Positions 10,850 to 22,092 of a stretch of 64,000 nucleotides of DNA are shown here, piece by piece. The notes beneath the pieces are model-generated. The model did no database searches. It had not been told where the DNA came from and saw only the letters and a list, made by a program, of their open reading frames with translations. Within the stretch, counting starts at the first letter, position 1; every line of letters starts with the position of its first letter. Origin of the DNA: Cannabis sativa. Taxonomy: Eukaryota; Streptophyta; Magnoliopsida; Rosales; Cannabaceae. The stretch lies in assembly GCF_029168945.1 (NCBI RefSeq), contig NC_083606.1, positions 14,100,041 to 14,164,040 of the forward strand, written 5' to 3'. The position numbers and the translations under genes are program-made.

Positions 10850-12030
10850 CAAATAAAAACATTAAATATGAGATTTAGAAACCTAATTACATATACATGG
10901 CATATCAAATACCATAAAAAACCTAAAAACAAAAAAATACCATATAAATTGGCCAAACTTAAATGTGCCATATTTATCATAAGAACTTTTAAAATCCCAT
11001 ACTAAGTGTAATTTCCTCTTTTTTTAATGAACCTAACTTTTGAAAGAGTTAGCAATTTGTCATTAGTCACTTCTATCCCAATGCCCAAAGCCTATTTTCA
11101 ATTCTATTAATGCTTTTATGTAAAAAAAATTTATTACTCCTATTTATTATTTTTTTCAAATTTTTTATAGTCTTTTTTTCTTATATATTTTTTTTGTTCT
11201 ATTGGAATCAATAATAATTTTTATAAATAGTTGGAGTTTTATGGTGTTTTGTAAAATATATAACTGAATGATAATATTTAAAAATATTATTTATAAATTA
11301 TATTTTTTTTGTAAGGGCCCAAATTTTAAATTAGAACAGTGCCTCCAAAATGTTTAAGACGGTCCTGGTGCAATCACGCATCAACCACGTAGTAACTATC
11401 TTGCAACCATCGTCTAATTGTGTAAGTGTCACTGTAATATTTTGATAATTAAAATCATATAAGAGATATAAATATTGTCTTTGAAATTATTTTTGTAAAT
11501 AAAGTGAATTTATATTTTGTATGTAATAATTATTATATAAAATGAGGTAACGAAAATAATAACATGGCACATCAATCATTGATTCTAGGCATCCACTTCC
11601 CATAAAATTTACTTGCTTAAAGGAAGGAATGTCCACTTATTATTGTTTTCTATCAAAAACAATTTATTATATGAAATAGTAATATAATAATAATTAAAAA
11701 ACAAACAATCAACAACATACGAGTTTAAACAAAACAAGAAGACGACTAGTCGTTGGATGAGCTGAGACGCTACGTGCTGTTTTTCACACACTCAAGCGCG
11801 TGTAGTTCAAACAGATAAACGTCAAAAGCAGAGTACGTGGAGACAGATCAGCACCAATGAGCCGTTGGATTAGATCAGCTTAGGCTTCTTCTTAGGCAAG
11901 ACGAAAGTAACAACAAATACAGAGAAACTTGTCCATTCAGAGCTCTCTCTCTGCCATTTTTAATTTTTTATTTTAGAGATTGAAAAAAAAAAAATGAAAA
12001 TGGTGTCAAATTCGCGCTATAGTACCTTCT
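10850..12030. other. AT-rich intergenic region with a transposon remnant
   Basis: No gene seen. At 11420-11533 there is a diverged copy of the right terminal segment of the 1.9-kb TIR element found at 57719-59643 (shared blocks TATAAATATTG, TTTTTGTAAATAAA and TATGTAAT). The segment 11305-11370 (AAGGGCCCAAATTTTAAAT... GACGGTCCTGG) looks like the end of a hAT-type element. The last 150 bp are the proximal promoter of the next gene. Confidence 0.5.
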
Positions 12031-12037
12031 GTAGGAC

Positions 12038-12045
12038 TATAAATA
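12038..12045 (+). promoter_or_regulatory. TATA box of the raffinose-synthase-family gene
   Basis: TATAAATA, preceded by a CT-rich stretch at 11940-11960. It lies about 410 bp before the ATG, which leaves room for a 5' UTR with one intron: donor GTTAGT at 12276, acceptor CCAG at 12373, a 98-nt T-rich intron typical of plants. Confidence 0.6.
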
Positions 12046-12448
12046 CGAACCCATTTTTTCACTTTCCCATATTCAAATCCTCAATTGCATACTTTCCCCA
12101 TAATCGTCTTTCGAAACCATCGTCAACTTTTGGTACTATTTCTTTGTTGTCTGTTGGTTTCTACGAAAATCTGGAAGTAAATATCGTTTTCTAACGAGAT
12201 TTTTTGTTTATTTGTTCATGTTTTGGAAATTCCAGATTTAATTCACGTCGAGCATTGTCTGTTTCTGCTTCGGAGGTTAGTACAGATTAGTAAATCATTG
12301 AGCCCTGTGCTTTTTTTTTTTTTCCTTTCCAATTTTTGTGCTATTTTTTACGGAATAATTGTTTGGATTCCAGGAAAAAGATCTAACATTTACCACAGCA
12401 CCCAAAAGAAAGTTCTTCAGGAAAGAAAAAGTAAAAGAAGTTAAAAAA

Positions 12449-15032
12449 ATGACGATCAAACCGGCAGTTCGGATCGTCGACGGGAACTTGATCGTGAAGA
12501 ACCGGACAATCTTGACTGGAGTACCGGATAATGTGATATCAACGTCCGGTTCGGATTCTGGTCCGGTCGAGGGTGTCTTTGTAGGAGCCGTATTCGGTTC
12601 AGAGAACAGTAGACAAGTAATTCCATTGGGTACTTTACGAGAGGTCCGATTCATGGCTTGTTTCCGGTTCAAGCTATGGTGGATGGCTCAGAAGATGGGT
12701 GACAAAGGTAGCGAGATTCCACTTGAGACCCAATTCTTATTGGTCGAAACCAAAGAAGGGTCTCATCTAGAACCGGACGGCAGCGACGGCGATGGCGAGA
12801 ACCAGATCGTCTACACCGTTTTCCTACCCTTAGTCGAAGGACCCTTCAGGGCTTGTTTACAAGGCAACCAACAGGACCAACTCGAGCTCTGTTTAGAGAG
12901 CGGTGACGTGGAGACCAAAGCGGCTTCGTTTACACACTCGCTCTTCATCCATGCCGGAACTGACCCCTTTGCCGCCGTCAGCGAAGCCGTTAAGGCAGTG
13001 AAAATTCACCTCAAGACTTTCCGACAACGGCACGAGAAGAAAATCCCCGGAATCGTTGACTATTTCGGATGGTGTACTTGGGATGCTTTCTACCAAGAAG
13101 TGACCCAAGAAGGTGTCGAAGCTGGGATTAAGTCTCTATCCGAAGGTGGGACACCTCCGAAATTTGTGATAATCGATGATGGGTGGCAGTCGGTCGCCGA
13201 GGACGTGAAAAACGAGAATGAAAATGGGTCAAACGACGTGGAGGAGTTGCCTCGTTTAACTGGAATCAAAGAAAACTCCAAATTTCAGAACAAGGATGAT
13301 CCCAGTACTGGGATCAAGGACATAGTTGAAATAGCTAAGAAGAAACATGGGGTTAAGTACGTTTATGTATGGCACGCCATTACCGGTTACTGGGGTGGCG
13401 TTAAGCCTGGTGTGAAGGAGATGGAAGGGTATGATTCAGTCATGAAGTACCCAATGGTGTCAAAAGGGGTCGTGGAGAATGAACCCGTTTGGAAAACTGA
13501 TAGGATGGCTGTTAAGGGTCTTGGACTTGTGAACCCCAAAAATGTTTACAGGTTTTATAACGAACTTCATAGCTATTTAGCTTCAGCTGGTGTTGATGGT
13601 GTTAAGGTGGATGTTCAGTGCATATTGGAGACCCTTGGAGCAGGATTGGGAGGTCGAGTTGAGCTTACTCGACAGTACCATCAAGCTTTGGATGCTTCGG
13701 TGGCTCGAAACTTTCCTGATAATGGCATCATCGCTTGTATGAGCCACAACACAGATGCTCTGTACTGGTAAGTCCAAGTCCAAGTCCAAAATTGAACTTT
13801 TCCCTTTTGAGTTTTTCTTTAGTTTGTTGTCATTTTTTGATTTGGGAATGCATGGAAAACAGTTCGAAGCAAACGGCAATAGTGAGAGCCTCAGATGATT
13901 TCTTTCCACGAGACCCAATGTCTCACACCATTCACATAGCGGCTGTGTCCTATAACAGTGTCTTCTTGGGTGAGATAATGCAGCCTGATTGGGACATGTT
14001 CCACTCGCTACATCCAGCCGGAGACTACCACGCCTCTGCCAGAGCCTTAAGTGGTGGCCCCATTTATGTTAGGTACCATAATAAAATTTGTAGTCATTAT
14101 TTTTCATCATAGTTCCTTAGTCGTTTTTTTTTCATATAAAAAACTTATCATATTGTTTGACATAATTTACTACAGTGATGCGCCTGGGAAACACAACTTC
14201 GAGCTTTTAAGGAAGCTTGTTTTACCAGATGGATCAATTCTCAGGCCACTTTTGCCAGGCCGGCCGACCAGGGACTGCTTGTTTTCTGACCCTGCCAGGG
14301 ACGGAGCCAGGTACTAATATTGTGAATTTGACACTTTAACTAATTCAGAGGAGAAATATTTTGCTTATTGGGTTTGTTTTGAACCAATTTATCTTTTTTG
14401 TCTTCAGCTTGTTGAAAATATGGAACATGAACAAGTATACCGGAGTACTCGGGGTTTACAATTGCCAAGGTGCTGCATGGAGCAGCGCCGAGAGAAAGAA
14501 CGTGTTCCACCAAACAACATCAGACGCCATCACTGGCTATGTCCGAAGCCGAGATGTCCACTTCATTGCTGATGCTGCAACTGAGCCTGGCTGGAAAGGC
14601 GAATGCGCCATCTATTGCTTCAGCTCTGGCGACCTCATCGCTCTTCCTTACAATGCTGCCATGCCCGTCTCTCTTAAAGTCCTCGAGCATGACATATTTA
14701 CCATCACTCCCATCAAAGTTTTAGCTCCTGGAGTTAGTTTTGCTCCTTTGGGACTTGTTAACATGTACAATGCTGGTGGGGCCATCGAAGGATTGAGATA
14801 CGAAGCTAAGAGTGAGGTGCAGAATGGTGAAGAGGTTGTGGGATTAGCTCATATTGAGGTCAAAGGGTGTGGGAAGTTTGGAGCTTATTCTTCCGCTAAG
14901 CCGAGGAGGTGTTTTGTGGACTCTCAGGTGGTTGATTTTGTCTATGATTCATCTTCTGGTTTGGTGACTTTAAGCTTAGATAGTATGCCAGAGGAGGATC
15001 GTAGAGTTCATGATGTTGAGGTTGAGATATAA
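12449..15032 (+). CDS. RFS2: Raffinose-synthase-family / alkaline alpha-galactosidase (SIP2-like), 4 coding exons
   Basis: GH36-type enzyme of the raffinose-synthase family. Members transfer galactose from galactinol or hydrolyse alpha-galactosides, probably in the cytosol (no signal peptide seen). Exons 12449-13767, 13863-14072, 14176-14310 and 14408-15032 have GT..AG borders and total 2289 nt, i.e. 762 residues, close to the roughly 770 of Arabidopsis SIP2. Landmarks: [22 protein letters not shown], the candidate nucleophile in DGVKVDVQ (Asp388), the candidate acid/base region RASDDF (Asp451-452), [13 protein letters not shown], and [18 protein letters not shown]. The ATG at 12449 ([12 protein letters not shown]) matches the family N terminus. 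Thirty upstream in-frame codons are 5' UTR. Whether it is a synthase or a galactosidase cannot be decided from sequence; the length and lack of insertions favour the SIP/alkaline galactosidase branch. Confidence 0.92.
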
Positions 15033-15965
15033 GTGATTGTTGTAATAGTAGGCTGGATTACTATATAAGGAGAGGGTAGTATTGTGCTAATCTGATGTAA
15101 TTTTTATATGATGAAGATAGAATCTAATAAATAAACCTTTTATTCTTCTCAATCTCAACCCCAATGTTATCTATCATGAATTTACCTAAATGTTGAAGAT
15201 GAGATATAAACTTATAGAGTATTGATATTATGCACCATATGATGCCAATACAATACTGATCTGGTGTATTGCGATTGATTAACAGTTTTTTATATGGGAT
15301 TCGAGATTAATTTACACCAATAATGATATATCACCTTGTTGTGCTTGGTACCATAAAGTGACTCCTGACATTTCTCAAACTTGTATATTTTTTATTTTTT
15401 TTTGATAAGTCAAACTTGTATATTTGATTAAAAGATTAAAGGAACATTTACATATTAAAACGTAAAGAAGAAATCTCTAGTCATATGATATTGTCCAAAC
15501 ATTTTTGTCACTTAAACTTGCAAGAAAATAACAGTTGAAGGAAAAAAAAAACAATACATGCAGTCAGTGCTGCTGATTGCTTTCTAGTAAAAGTTGGCTA
15601 TCAAAGTTTTGACTCCCCCACTCTTGCCTTTCTTTGTTTTCATTCACAATTAAAGAACAACACAAGAGATCTCAATGTCTCAAACTATTTTTGGCATTAA
15701 GAAAAAGTGTGCTCCGTTGGAGCATCAGTTATCGAAAAAAAAAAAAGAAAGTTCATACAAAGTAACTTCATTTACTTTTTAGCCGAAGAAAAAAAAAAGT
15801 AACTTCATTTCCCTGTCTACTATAGGCTATATAGCTTTACAGAAAACCATCAAATTCTTTCATTTCTTGGAACAAGATCAGAAGTAGCAATGGTATGAAA
15901 AACACCACGGCTGACTTTTTTGCCCCTGCAACTTCAGTGTCTAGCTTGTGTATATATCCATGGAA
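15033..15965. other. Intergenic region between two convergent genes
   Basis: Holds the 3' UTR of the upstream gene; the run AATCTAATAAATAAACC near 15120-15137 is a likely polyadenylation signal region. On the opposite strand it holds the 3' end of the SNAP43-like gene. No additional gene or repeat structure recognised. Confidence 0.5.
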
Positions 15966-18769
15966 TTATGTTTCAGACAGCAGCTGTTCAAGCTCCAGGT
16001 CAAAGTTATCGCCATTTTGAAGCAATAGTTGTTGCTCCTGTTCATCATGGTCTTCCGGATGTTGTTGAAGTATCCCTGTTTGCTGGCGAAATTGTTCCTT
16101 CTGGACATCCCATTCTCCAGTAATTTTCTCAACTATATTTCCAACTGACTTTTCATCTTCTGCAATGTGCTCTATGTTGCGAATGTCCACGACCTCACTG
16201 GCCTCTGTGATAATATCATATCATTCCAAAAAAAAAAAGAGCCAGTGAGCAAGACAGGGTCAGCAGGACAGGATAAATTTATGAAAGAACTCCATGAAAC
16301 AGGTAGCAGGCACTGAGCGTGCAGCATACGTTCGGTTTATTCAATATGCCATTAAAGAATTTCAAGAAATACTTTGGTTGTTGTATAGCTGCTAAATCAC
16401 TAGAGGAAAACATACCGCTAATAGCTAGCTTCTTAGCTTCTGCGTATTCTGTAGACATTTTATTGAGCACATTTACATCAACTTCCTTACCCTGTCAATA
16501 TAGATAGTTGCCACAAGATTGAATATCATAAGCAAATCAATCAAAGATATTATCATAACAATTAATTTCAGATATTCTAGGTTTACATCTAAATCCTATA
16601 AACTCTCTCAAACTCCCTGAATCAACATTGGTCACTTGAAAGAAAAAAAAAAGAAACCCTTACAAGTTACAATGTTGCCACAAAAATATAAAAACAAAAA
16701 AAAAGAAAAAAAATGGTCACTAGAATGAAAAATATTCCTTCCAAGAAGCGAGAAAATGATTGATGCTAGTTTAGAAAGTCATTAGTGTACATACCATGTC
16801 CAAATGGAGTAAGTCTTGAAGCCTATTATCAGCAAATAACCTGTCAGTAAAATAAAAGGAACAGAGAAATTAGAAGACACGAAGATATGAAATACCGTCA
16901 CCAGCATGTGAATGTTAGAGCTAAAGAGTAAGATAATCTGCAACATAACATACTCCCTGTATGCAACTTGAACACGAGCATTCTGTAATTCTGTGAGGTG
17001 GTTAACCGTCTCTGCAACAGGCCCTTCATTCATGTCAAGAAACCCAAAGAAGAACATGTTCTTTTCTAGCATTTTTTTCACCACAGAAGGAGCAACCTTT
17101 ACACCATTTTCTTTGGCAGTAACAACAAGGTTCCTAAGTTTTTTCAGCTCTTCTGTCAAGGATAAGAAAAGTAGTAAGTTTCGCCGACAAAAAAAAAAAT
17201 GGTTCCAAAAGAATGGCCAAGGTCCCATGTATCATGTACTTGGCAGTGGTGTTGTCTGAGTATAAACGTGGCAACGATACTCTAATTGATTGATTGTTTA
17301 CATACTGTCAGTCCAACACCAGCTTAGCAATGAGCTTAGATTTTCCTGTAAATCTATAGAATAAAATAGGGCAATTATACAATATCTGAAAACAATGTTC
17401 TTGTAGATGCAGAAGAATGATGTTTTACCTACAATGCTTGTTGTTTGTGAATCCTTATGAAAACTTTTAGATCTTCATAACTTGATCTTGTTATTCAAGG
17501 TTGACATTTACATCAACTGATCAGACACAAATTTAAAATGAAAAATATAGACTGCTCAATTTTTGTGATATTTTCTGAACTTCTATTCCATATTACATGG
17601 CATAAACACATGAAAAGATAGTCCAGCCGAAATTGTTTCAAATATTTAAAGTCCAATCAAGCCTCCACCCTAATCTTGAAATCCACTATATCAGAAATAT
17701 GTAGCCTGGAGTAGCCATCACATAGATGTAATGTAAACCTTGAATAGCAAGATCAAGTTTATAAAGATCTAAAAGTTTTCATAAGTATTCACAAACAACA
17801 AGCATTGTAGGTAAAACATCATTCTTCTGCATCTACAAGAACATTGTTTCCAGAAATTGTATAATTGCCCTATTTTATTCTATAGATTTACAGGAAAATC
17901 TAAGCTCATTGCTAAGCTGGTGTTGGACTGACAGTATGTAAACAATCGAATCAATTAGAGTATCATTGTCACGTTTATACTCAGACAACACCTGCCAAGT
18001 TCATTTTTTTCCCCAAGATAATCAAACTAAAGTGTATTACCCAGCCAAATCTTGATATACTAGTTGGGACTAAGGTTTTATTCGAAAAATAAAAATGCTA
18101 ATGTGCTATTGAACAACAAGCTTCAAGGGAGAAAAAAATCAGATAAATTTGTTTGGAAAGAAAGAAAGAAACAACCTTACCAAGCGAAAGATAAATTTTG
18201 AAAGGAGGTTTGAAAGGTTGAGTCTCGTGAAGGCAGTAAAGACAATAGAGCCCCCCAAGTCTCCTCGATAAAGAACTTGTACTGCTTATATAACCTGCAC
18301 ATAAGCTTATTAGAGTTATTCTTTTTGTTCTTAGTAATTCTTGAAACAAGAAATTGTAAGCAAAAGGAACATGTTATTAAAAATTTGTTGTTAAAGAGGT
18401 TTTCATCGTAAAAAAAACCTTCAGATGGAAAACTTTAAGTGAGTTCTCATTGTTGTAGTGTTGGACAACAGAATTTAAGCAAAAACAAAAATTATACCGA
18501 AATTCATTACCAATGGAATGGGCATACAATGATTGGATGAAGAAGGCCACGTTGGAAGGAGGAGTTGCCTCATATATGTATGAGAATTTCCTTGAAAGCC
18601 ATACCCTTTTCATCTCTGCCAAATTAGTTGATTCATCCTGCCACAGTATACCATTCACAAGTAAAACAAATATCTATACAAACCATTCTGATTTGAGCAG
18701 TGTTGGTAGTACCTCAACGAACTCAGCTATAAGCTCATCGATGTCCTTCTTGAAAGGTGTCATATCCAT
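15966..18769 (-). CDS. SNAP43: snRNA-activating protein complex subunit SNAP43/SNAPC1-like, 7 exons
   Basis: Likely subunit of SNAPc, the nuclear factor that binds the upstream element of snRNA promoters for Pol II and Pol III. Exons, in order on the minus strand: 18769-18713, 18637-18511, 18294-18181, 17152-16954, 16840-16795, 16491-16416 and 16204-15966. All have GT..AG borders and total 858 nt (285 residues). The start ATG gives MDMTPFKKDIDELIAEF. The SNAPC1 domain (about 20-190) shows MKRVWLSRKFSYIYEA, FFIQSLYAHSIG, SRRLGGLYCLYCLHETQPFK PPFKIYLSL, then ELKKLRNLV and AYRELFADNRLQDLL. The tail is Gln/Glu/Asp-rich (about 230-285). Intron 3 is about 1.0 kb and holds a long inverted repeat. 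I recognise the family from the RRLGGLY...TQPFKPP block; the identity as SNAP43 is from memory of plant homologues. Confidence 0.85.
17238..18000. repeat. Foldback element: 277-bp inverted repeat in intron 3 of the SNAP43-like gene
   Basis: Left arm 17238-17514 is the reverse complement of right arm 17725-18000, with few mismatches and one 2-nt indel near the tip. The arms are separated by a 210-bp unpaired spacer. The outer ends read ACTTGGCAG and CTGCCAAGT. The element lies wholly between the splice sites at 18180 and 17153, so the pre-mRNA would carry a very long hairpin. No clear target duplication was found. It resembles a foldback or Mutator-type MITE. Confidence 0.9.
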
Positions 18770-19435
18770 GATTTTCAGTTATAAAATTTAAACTGAACTG
18801 AAAAGGATTATGGGTTGGGGCAGGGCAGTTGAATACTTCAATTTAGTCCATGAGACATGCCTGAGAAGAAGAGAAAGAAGAAAGCATTCTCATAAGTATT
18901 GTTTTTGACTTAAAGTTCATAACATTTTTGAATTAATTCAACACTATTATTATAAATAAGCAACACTTGTCCAGTTATATCAAATTAGTGTATAACTGCA
19001 TAACATCAAATTTAGTACTATACTAAGAGGCATTATATCAAACAATTTGCAGACACATAAGTTCTGTCCACCTTCCACAACACATAAGCTTACTTTATAT
19101 AACAGAAGAACAGAAAAAAACCTCTAATGATTATTTTTTTTGAACATAAAACTCAATTTAATAAAATAATGGATCTACAAGCTTTACGTCAATCCAAAAT
19201 GCTCAGTGCAATAAATTACAAATTTACCAAAAATCTTAGAGCGATAGAGCAACTCTATTATATATAACAATGAATATGATGATGCCACAGGGCATGTAGC
19301 ATGAGAAAAACCAGTTCGAGCAGCACTACAAATTTTATGTGAAGAAAAAATTATGAGACAAAAGTAGAGAGCGAAAAAAAGACCCAAAAATACTGAGAAA
19401 TCTCAGAGTTTGTTTGGTTTTTGTGATTAGCAACT
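18770..19435. other. Upstream region of the SNAP43-like gene
   Basis: The promoter and 5' UTR of the minus-strand gene should lie here. I see no clear TATA box and no coding region. Short A/T-rich stretches only. Confidence 0.4.
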
Positions 19436-19437
19436 GG

Positions 19438-19527
19438 GAAAAGAGGAGAGGCCAAATCAATCTCCTTACGAGATGCTTTCCAAAGTTGCTGTTCTATCCC
19501 CAACTTCCTCAGCTCCAATAGACCACG
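19438..19527 (-). pseudogene. Orphan exon-like segment ([20 protein letters not shown])
   Basis: On the minus strand, an acceptor-like TTTATTGCAG at 19532 is followed by about 29 codons of charged, helix-like sequence with good codon character. A GTAAGG that could serve as donor lies after about 22 codons. Otherwise the frame runs on to a stop near 19370. No partner exon is visible within 1 kb on either side. It may be a leftover of a duplicated gene, or an upstream exon of the SNAP43 locus. I do not recognise the family. Confidence 0.3.
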
Positions 19528-19539
19528 CTCAACTGCAAT

Positions 19540-20379
19540 AAACCACCCTTGAATTTATATAGGGAAATTTACTTGTATACTAACTTTTGCTATTTTTCTA
19601 CAAAAAAAAAATACTGTCAGACGGTATTTTTTACACTTTTATTGTGTTTTTAAATAAGTTTCATACTGCAGTATATTGTGTTAAGTTTTGACTGGTGTTC
19701 TACTGGTGTTTTTTAGGTGTGCTTAATTGTTGGTTTTAATTTTTATCTTTGAGTTTTACTAGTGTTTTATAAAAATACAGTAATTTTAAAAAAATTTCAG
19801 TTGTAAAAGTTAATCCAAATTCTAGTATTTTTGTAAATTTCCCTTTATATATGCTTACTCAGGGTCGGCCTTAGGCATAAGCGGGCTAAGCCCGCGCCAA
19901 GGGCCCACTCATTTTTGGGGCTCAAATTAAAAAATACCTTTTAAAAAATATATATATTTTTTTAATAATTTTTAAAAATGTCATTTATCTTTATAGTAAG
20001 AGCCCAAAAATTTTATTTTGCCTAATGCCTCTAATGATTATGAAACATATTTTCACTACTCCGATCACAAATGAAAACGAAAATAGGTGATCTCAATTCT
20101 CACATCTAGGCTCTATTATTTCATGAAGTTTTTGTTGATTCATTAATTTCTTTTGGGCCGAGTTGACGAGGTCTAATCATCTAGGTTTGTATGTTGCACC
20201 ATGAATGTGTAAGAATCACCATGGGTAAGTGTTTGCAGTGTTATTGTGCCCTTTAAACGGTAAAATTGTAAGTAGCCTGAAAAGCTGTTGGAAGACGGAA
20301 GAGTTGGGAAAGAAAAAATTACAACCACAGTTGGGCTGGGCTCCCACCCGTACCCATATAATTAAGGGATTAATGAGAA
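19540..20379. other. Intergenic region with GC-rich transposon-like end
   Basis: No gene. At 19860-19920 a GC-rich block (GGGTCGGCCTTAGGCATAAG, then GGGCTAAGCCCGCGCC) followed by AT-rich DNA is typical of the end of hAT-like elements seen across plant genomes. A matching opposite end was not located with certainty. Confidence 0.35.
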
Positions 20380-22092
20380 TATGGATGTTCATCCGATCCA
20401 ATCTGCACTTTTTTGGTCAAACAACATCCAATCCGCACTAAGTGCGAATTTCATATTTTGGATCCAATCCAATCCGCATAGCAGTTTAAATTCAATCCAA
20501 TTAAATCCGCAATAGTGCGGATTGGATCGGTTGTTTTAGTGCGGATTGCATTTTAATATTTCAATAAAAATTCAAAATGGAGAAAAAAAACCAGCAATAA
20601 CACAATTAAAATAGATTTAAAATTTAACAAATAAACCCTAAACAAATAATCTCCAACAACACATTAGACTCCCATAAGTCATAACAGTAAAAAAAAATAC
20701 AAGCATGTTCCATCTTCCAAATCGAACAACCAGCAGCAACAGTACCTACACACTTTTAATCTGCAAGACCTGATAGCAAATGCCCCAAATAATTCTGAAT
20801 AATCAAGCAAACACAAAAGACCAATGAAAATAAATAAAGATCAACAGCTCAATGGAAATTCACAGCAATGCAACTCTACATATAGCATATTTTAATGTCT
20901 CATTTTCTTATCATTGATGTTTACTCTCTTGTGTTTCAACAATACCTTTATCAAATCCAATACTTAATAAGTTTTCTTCAAACTTCATATCATTAGAGAC
21001 CCAATATCATTTTGAGCTACCAGATTACTTTCCATAAAATATGTTTGGACCAAACAAAATTTCCTACTACCTCTATTTCACAAATCCTAACCCTCAAATC
21101 TATCCAATAACTAAATTGAATTTTGTGGCATTCACTAATCCTTTTTAGTCATTGTTATTCCATCCACACTCAATATCAGTTCATGTCACTGGAAACCCAA
21201 TAATCATTTTATATCATATTCCATGGTTATTATTTGTATATGTATATGTATATGTGTAGGATTTTACAAGAAACCCATAATTTTAATGGTGTTGATTCAA
21301 AGCAAGGACTAATCATTTTTTTTTAAAAAAAATTTATAGGGGCCCCACAGCAACAAATTATGACGTAAGTTCCGCCACTTGGGCAAACCTTAGCTTGGCA
21401 CTCTTCCTAAGTGCAATGGAAGCCACCAAACTAGGCCATGGGTCTTCTTGATCGCCCATTGACCCCGTCCAGGTAAGTAAAGCAAGGACTATTCATTTAT
21501 ATCACAACAAATATTTCGCATCTTACCTTCAATTGTAAAGACGATCGTTGACTGATGGCCGTTGATTGAAGAGACGAGTTAAATGGATCGTCGTCAGCTG
21601 AGGAGACGGACTGGTTAGTGAGGGTAGCAAGGGCGTGGGTGGGAGTCAACCGTCGACTGAGAAGATGGACTGGTCGGAAGGGCATGGGTGGGAGTCGACC
21701 GTCGACTGAGAAGATGGACTGGTCGGAAGGGCGTGAGTGGGAGTCGACCGTCGACTGAGAAGAAGTGAAATTTTTTTAGGTTTAAGTTTAAGTGTTGTCG
21801 AGAGTCTTTTGACGGCTAGAAGGAGTGAAACTATATTAGGTTTTTAGGTTTAGATTTTTTTTTTTAATATTATAAGGAAATTAATATAATATTATATATA
21901 ATATAATTTTTTAAATATATATATAATTAGGTGCGGATTGGATTGGATCGGTTACTTTTTGAGATTAAACAACATCCAATCCGCACAAGTGCGGATTTCA
22001 AATTTTTCAATCCAATCCATTCCGCACAAGTGCGGATATCCGTATTTTGCGGATTGGATTGGATGAGATTATTTTACAAATACACCAAAATA
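20380..22092. mobile_element. MITE-like element with GTGCGGATTGG subterminal repeats, copy 1
   Basis: The outer 170 bp at each end are packed with copies of CCAATCCGCAC and its reverse complement GTGCGGATTGG (left 20390-20550, right 21930-22075). The terminal sequences (TATGGATGTTCATCC at left, ACAAATACACCA at right) correspond to those of the smaller copy at 41188-41873. The interior, about 1.4 kb, has no recognisable transposase and includes a 49-bp minisatellite. It could be two separate insertions instead of one long element. No clean target duplication seen. Confidence 0.55.
21601..21773. repeat. 49-bp minisatellite, about 3.4 copies
   Basis: GGGAGTC followed by ACCGTCGACTGAGAAGA recurs at 21641, 21690 and 21739, exactly 49 bp apart. 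A more diverged copy starts at 21601. The last two copies differ at only a few bases. Confidence 0.85.

Noticed and set aside
10344..10852. Several small proteins (VGAEKVAGVA repeats) on both strands
   Set aside because: By-products of 30-bp repeats; both orientations open equally and no start or promoter context.
21242..21480. tRNA or other structured RNA gene, or CRISPR-like array, anywhere in the window
   Set aside because: No cloverleaf with conserved A and B boxes and no regularly spaced identical repeats with unique spacers of the CRISPR type. The TGTCGACA groups have 11-bp steps and variable linkers and lie in a plant transposon.
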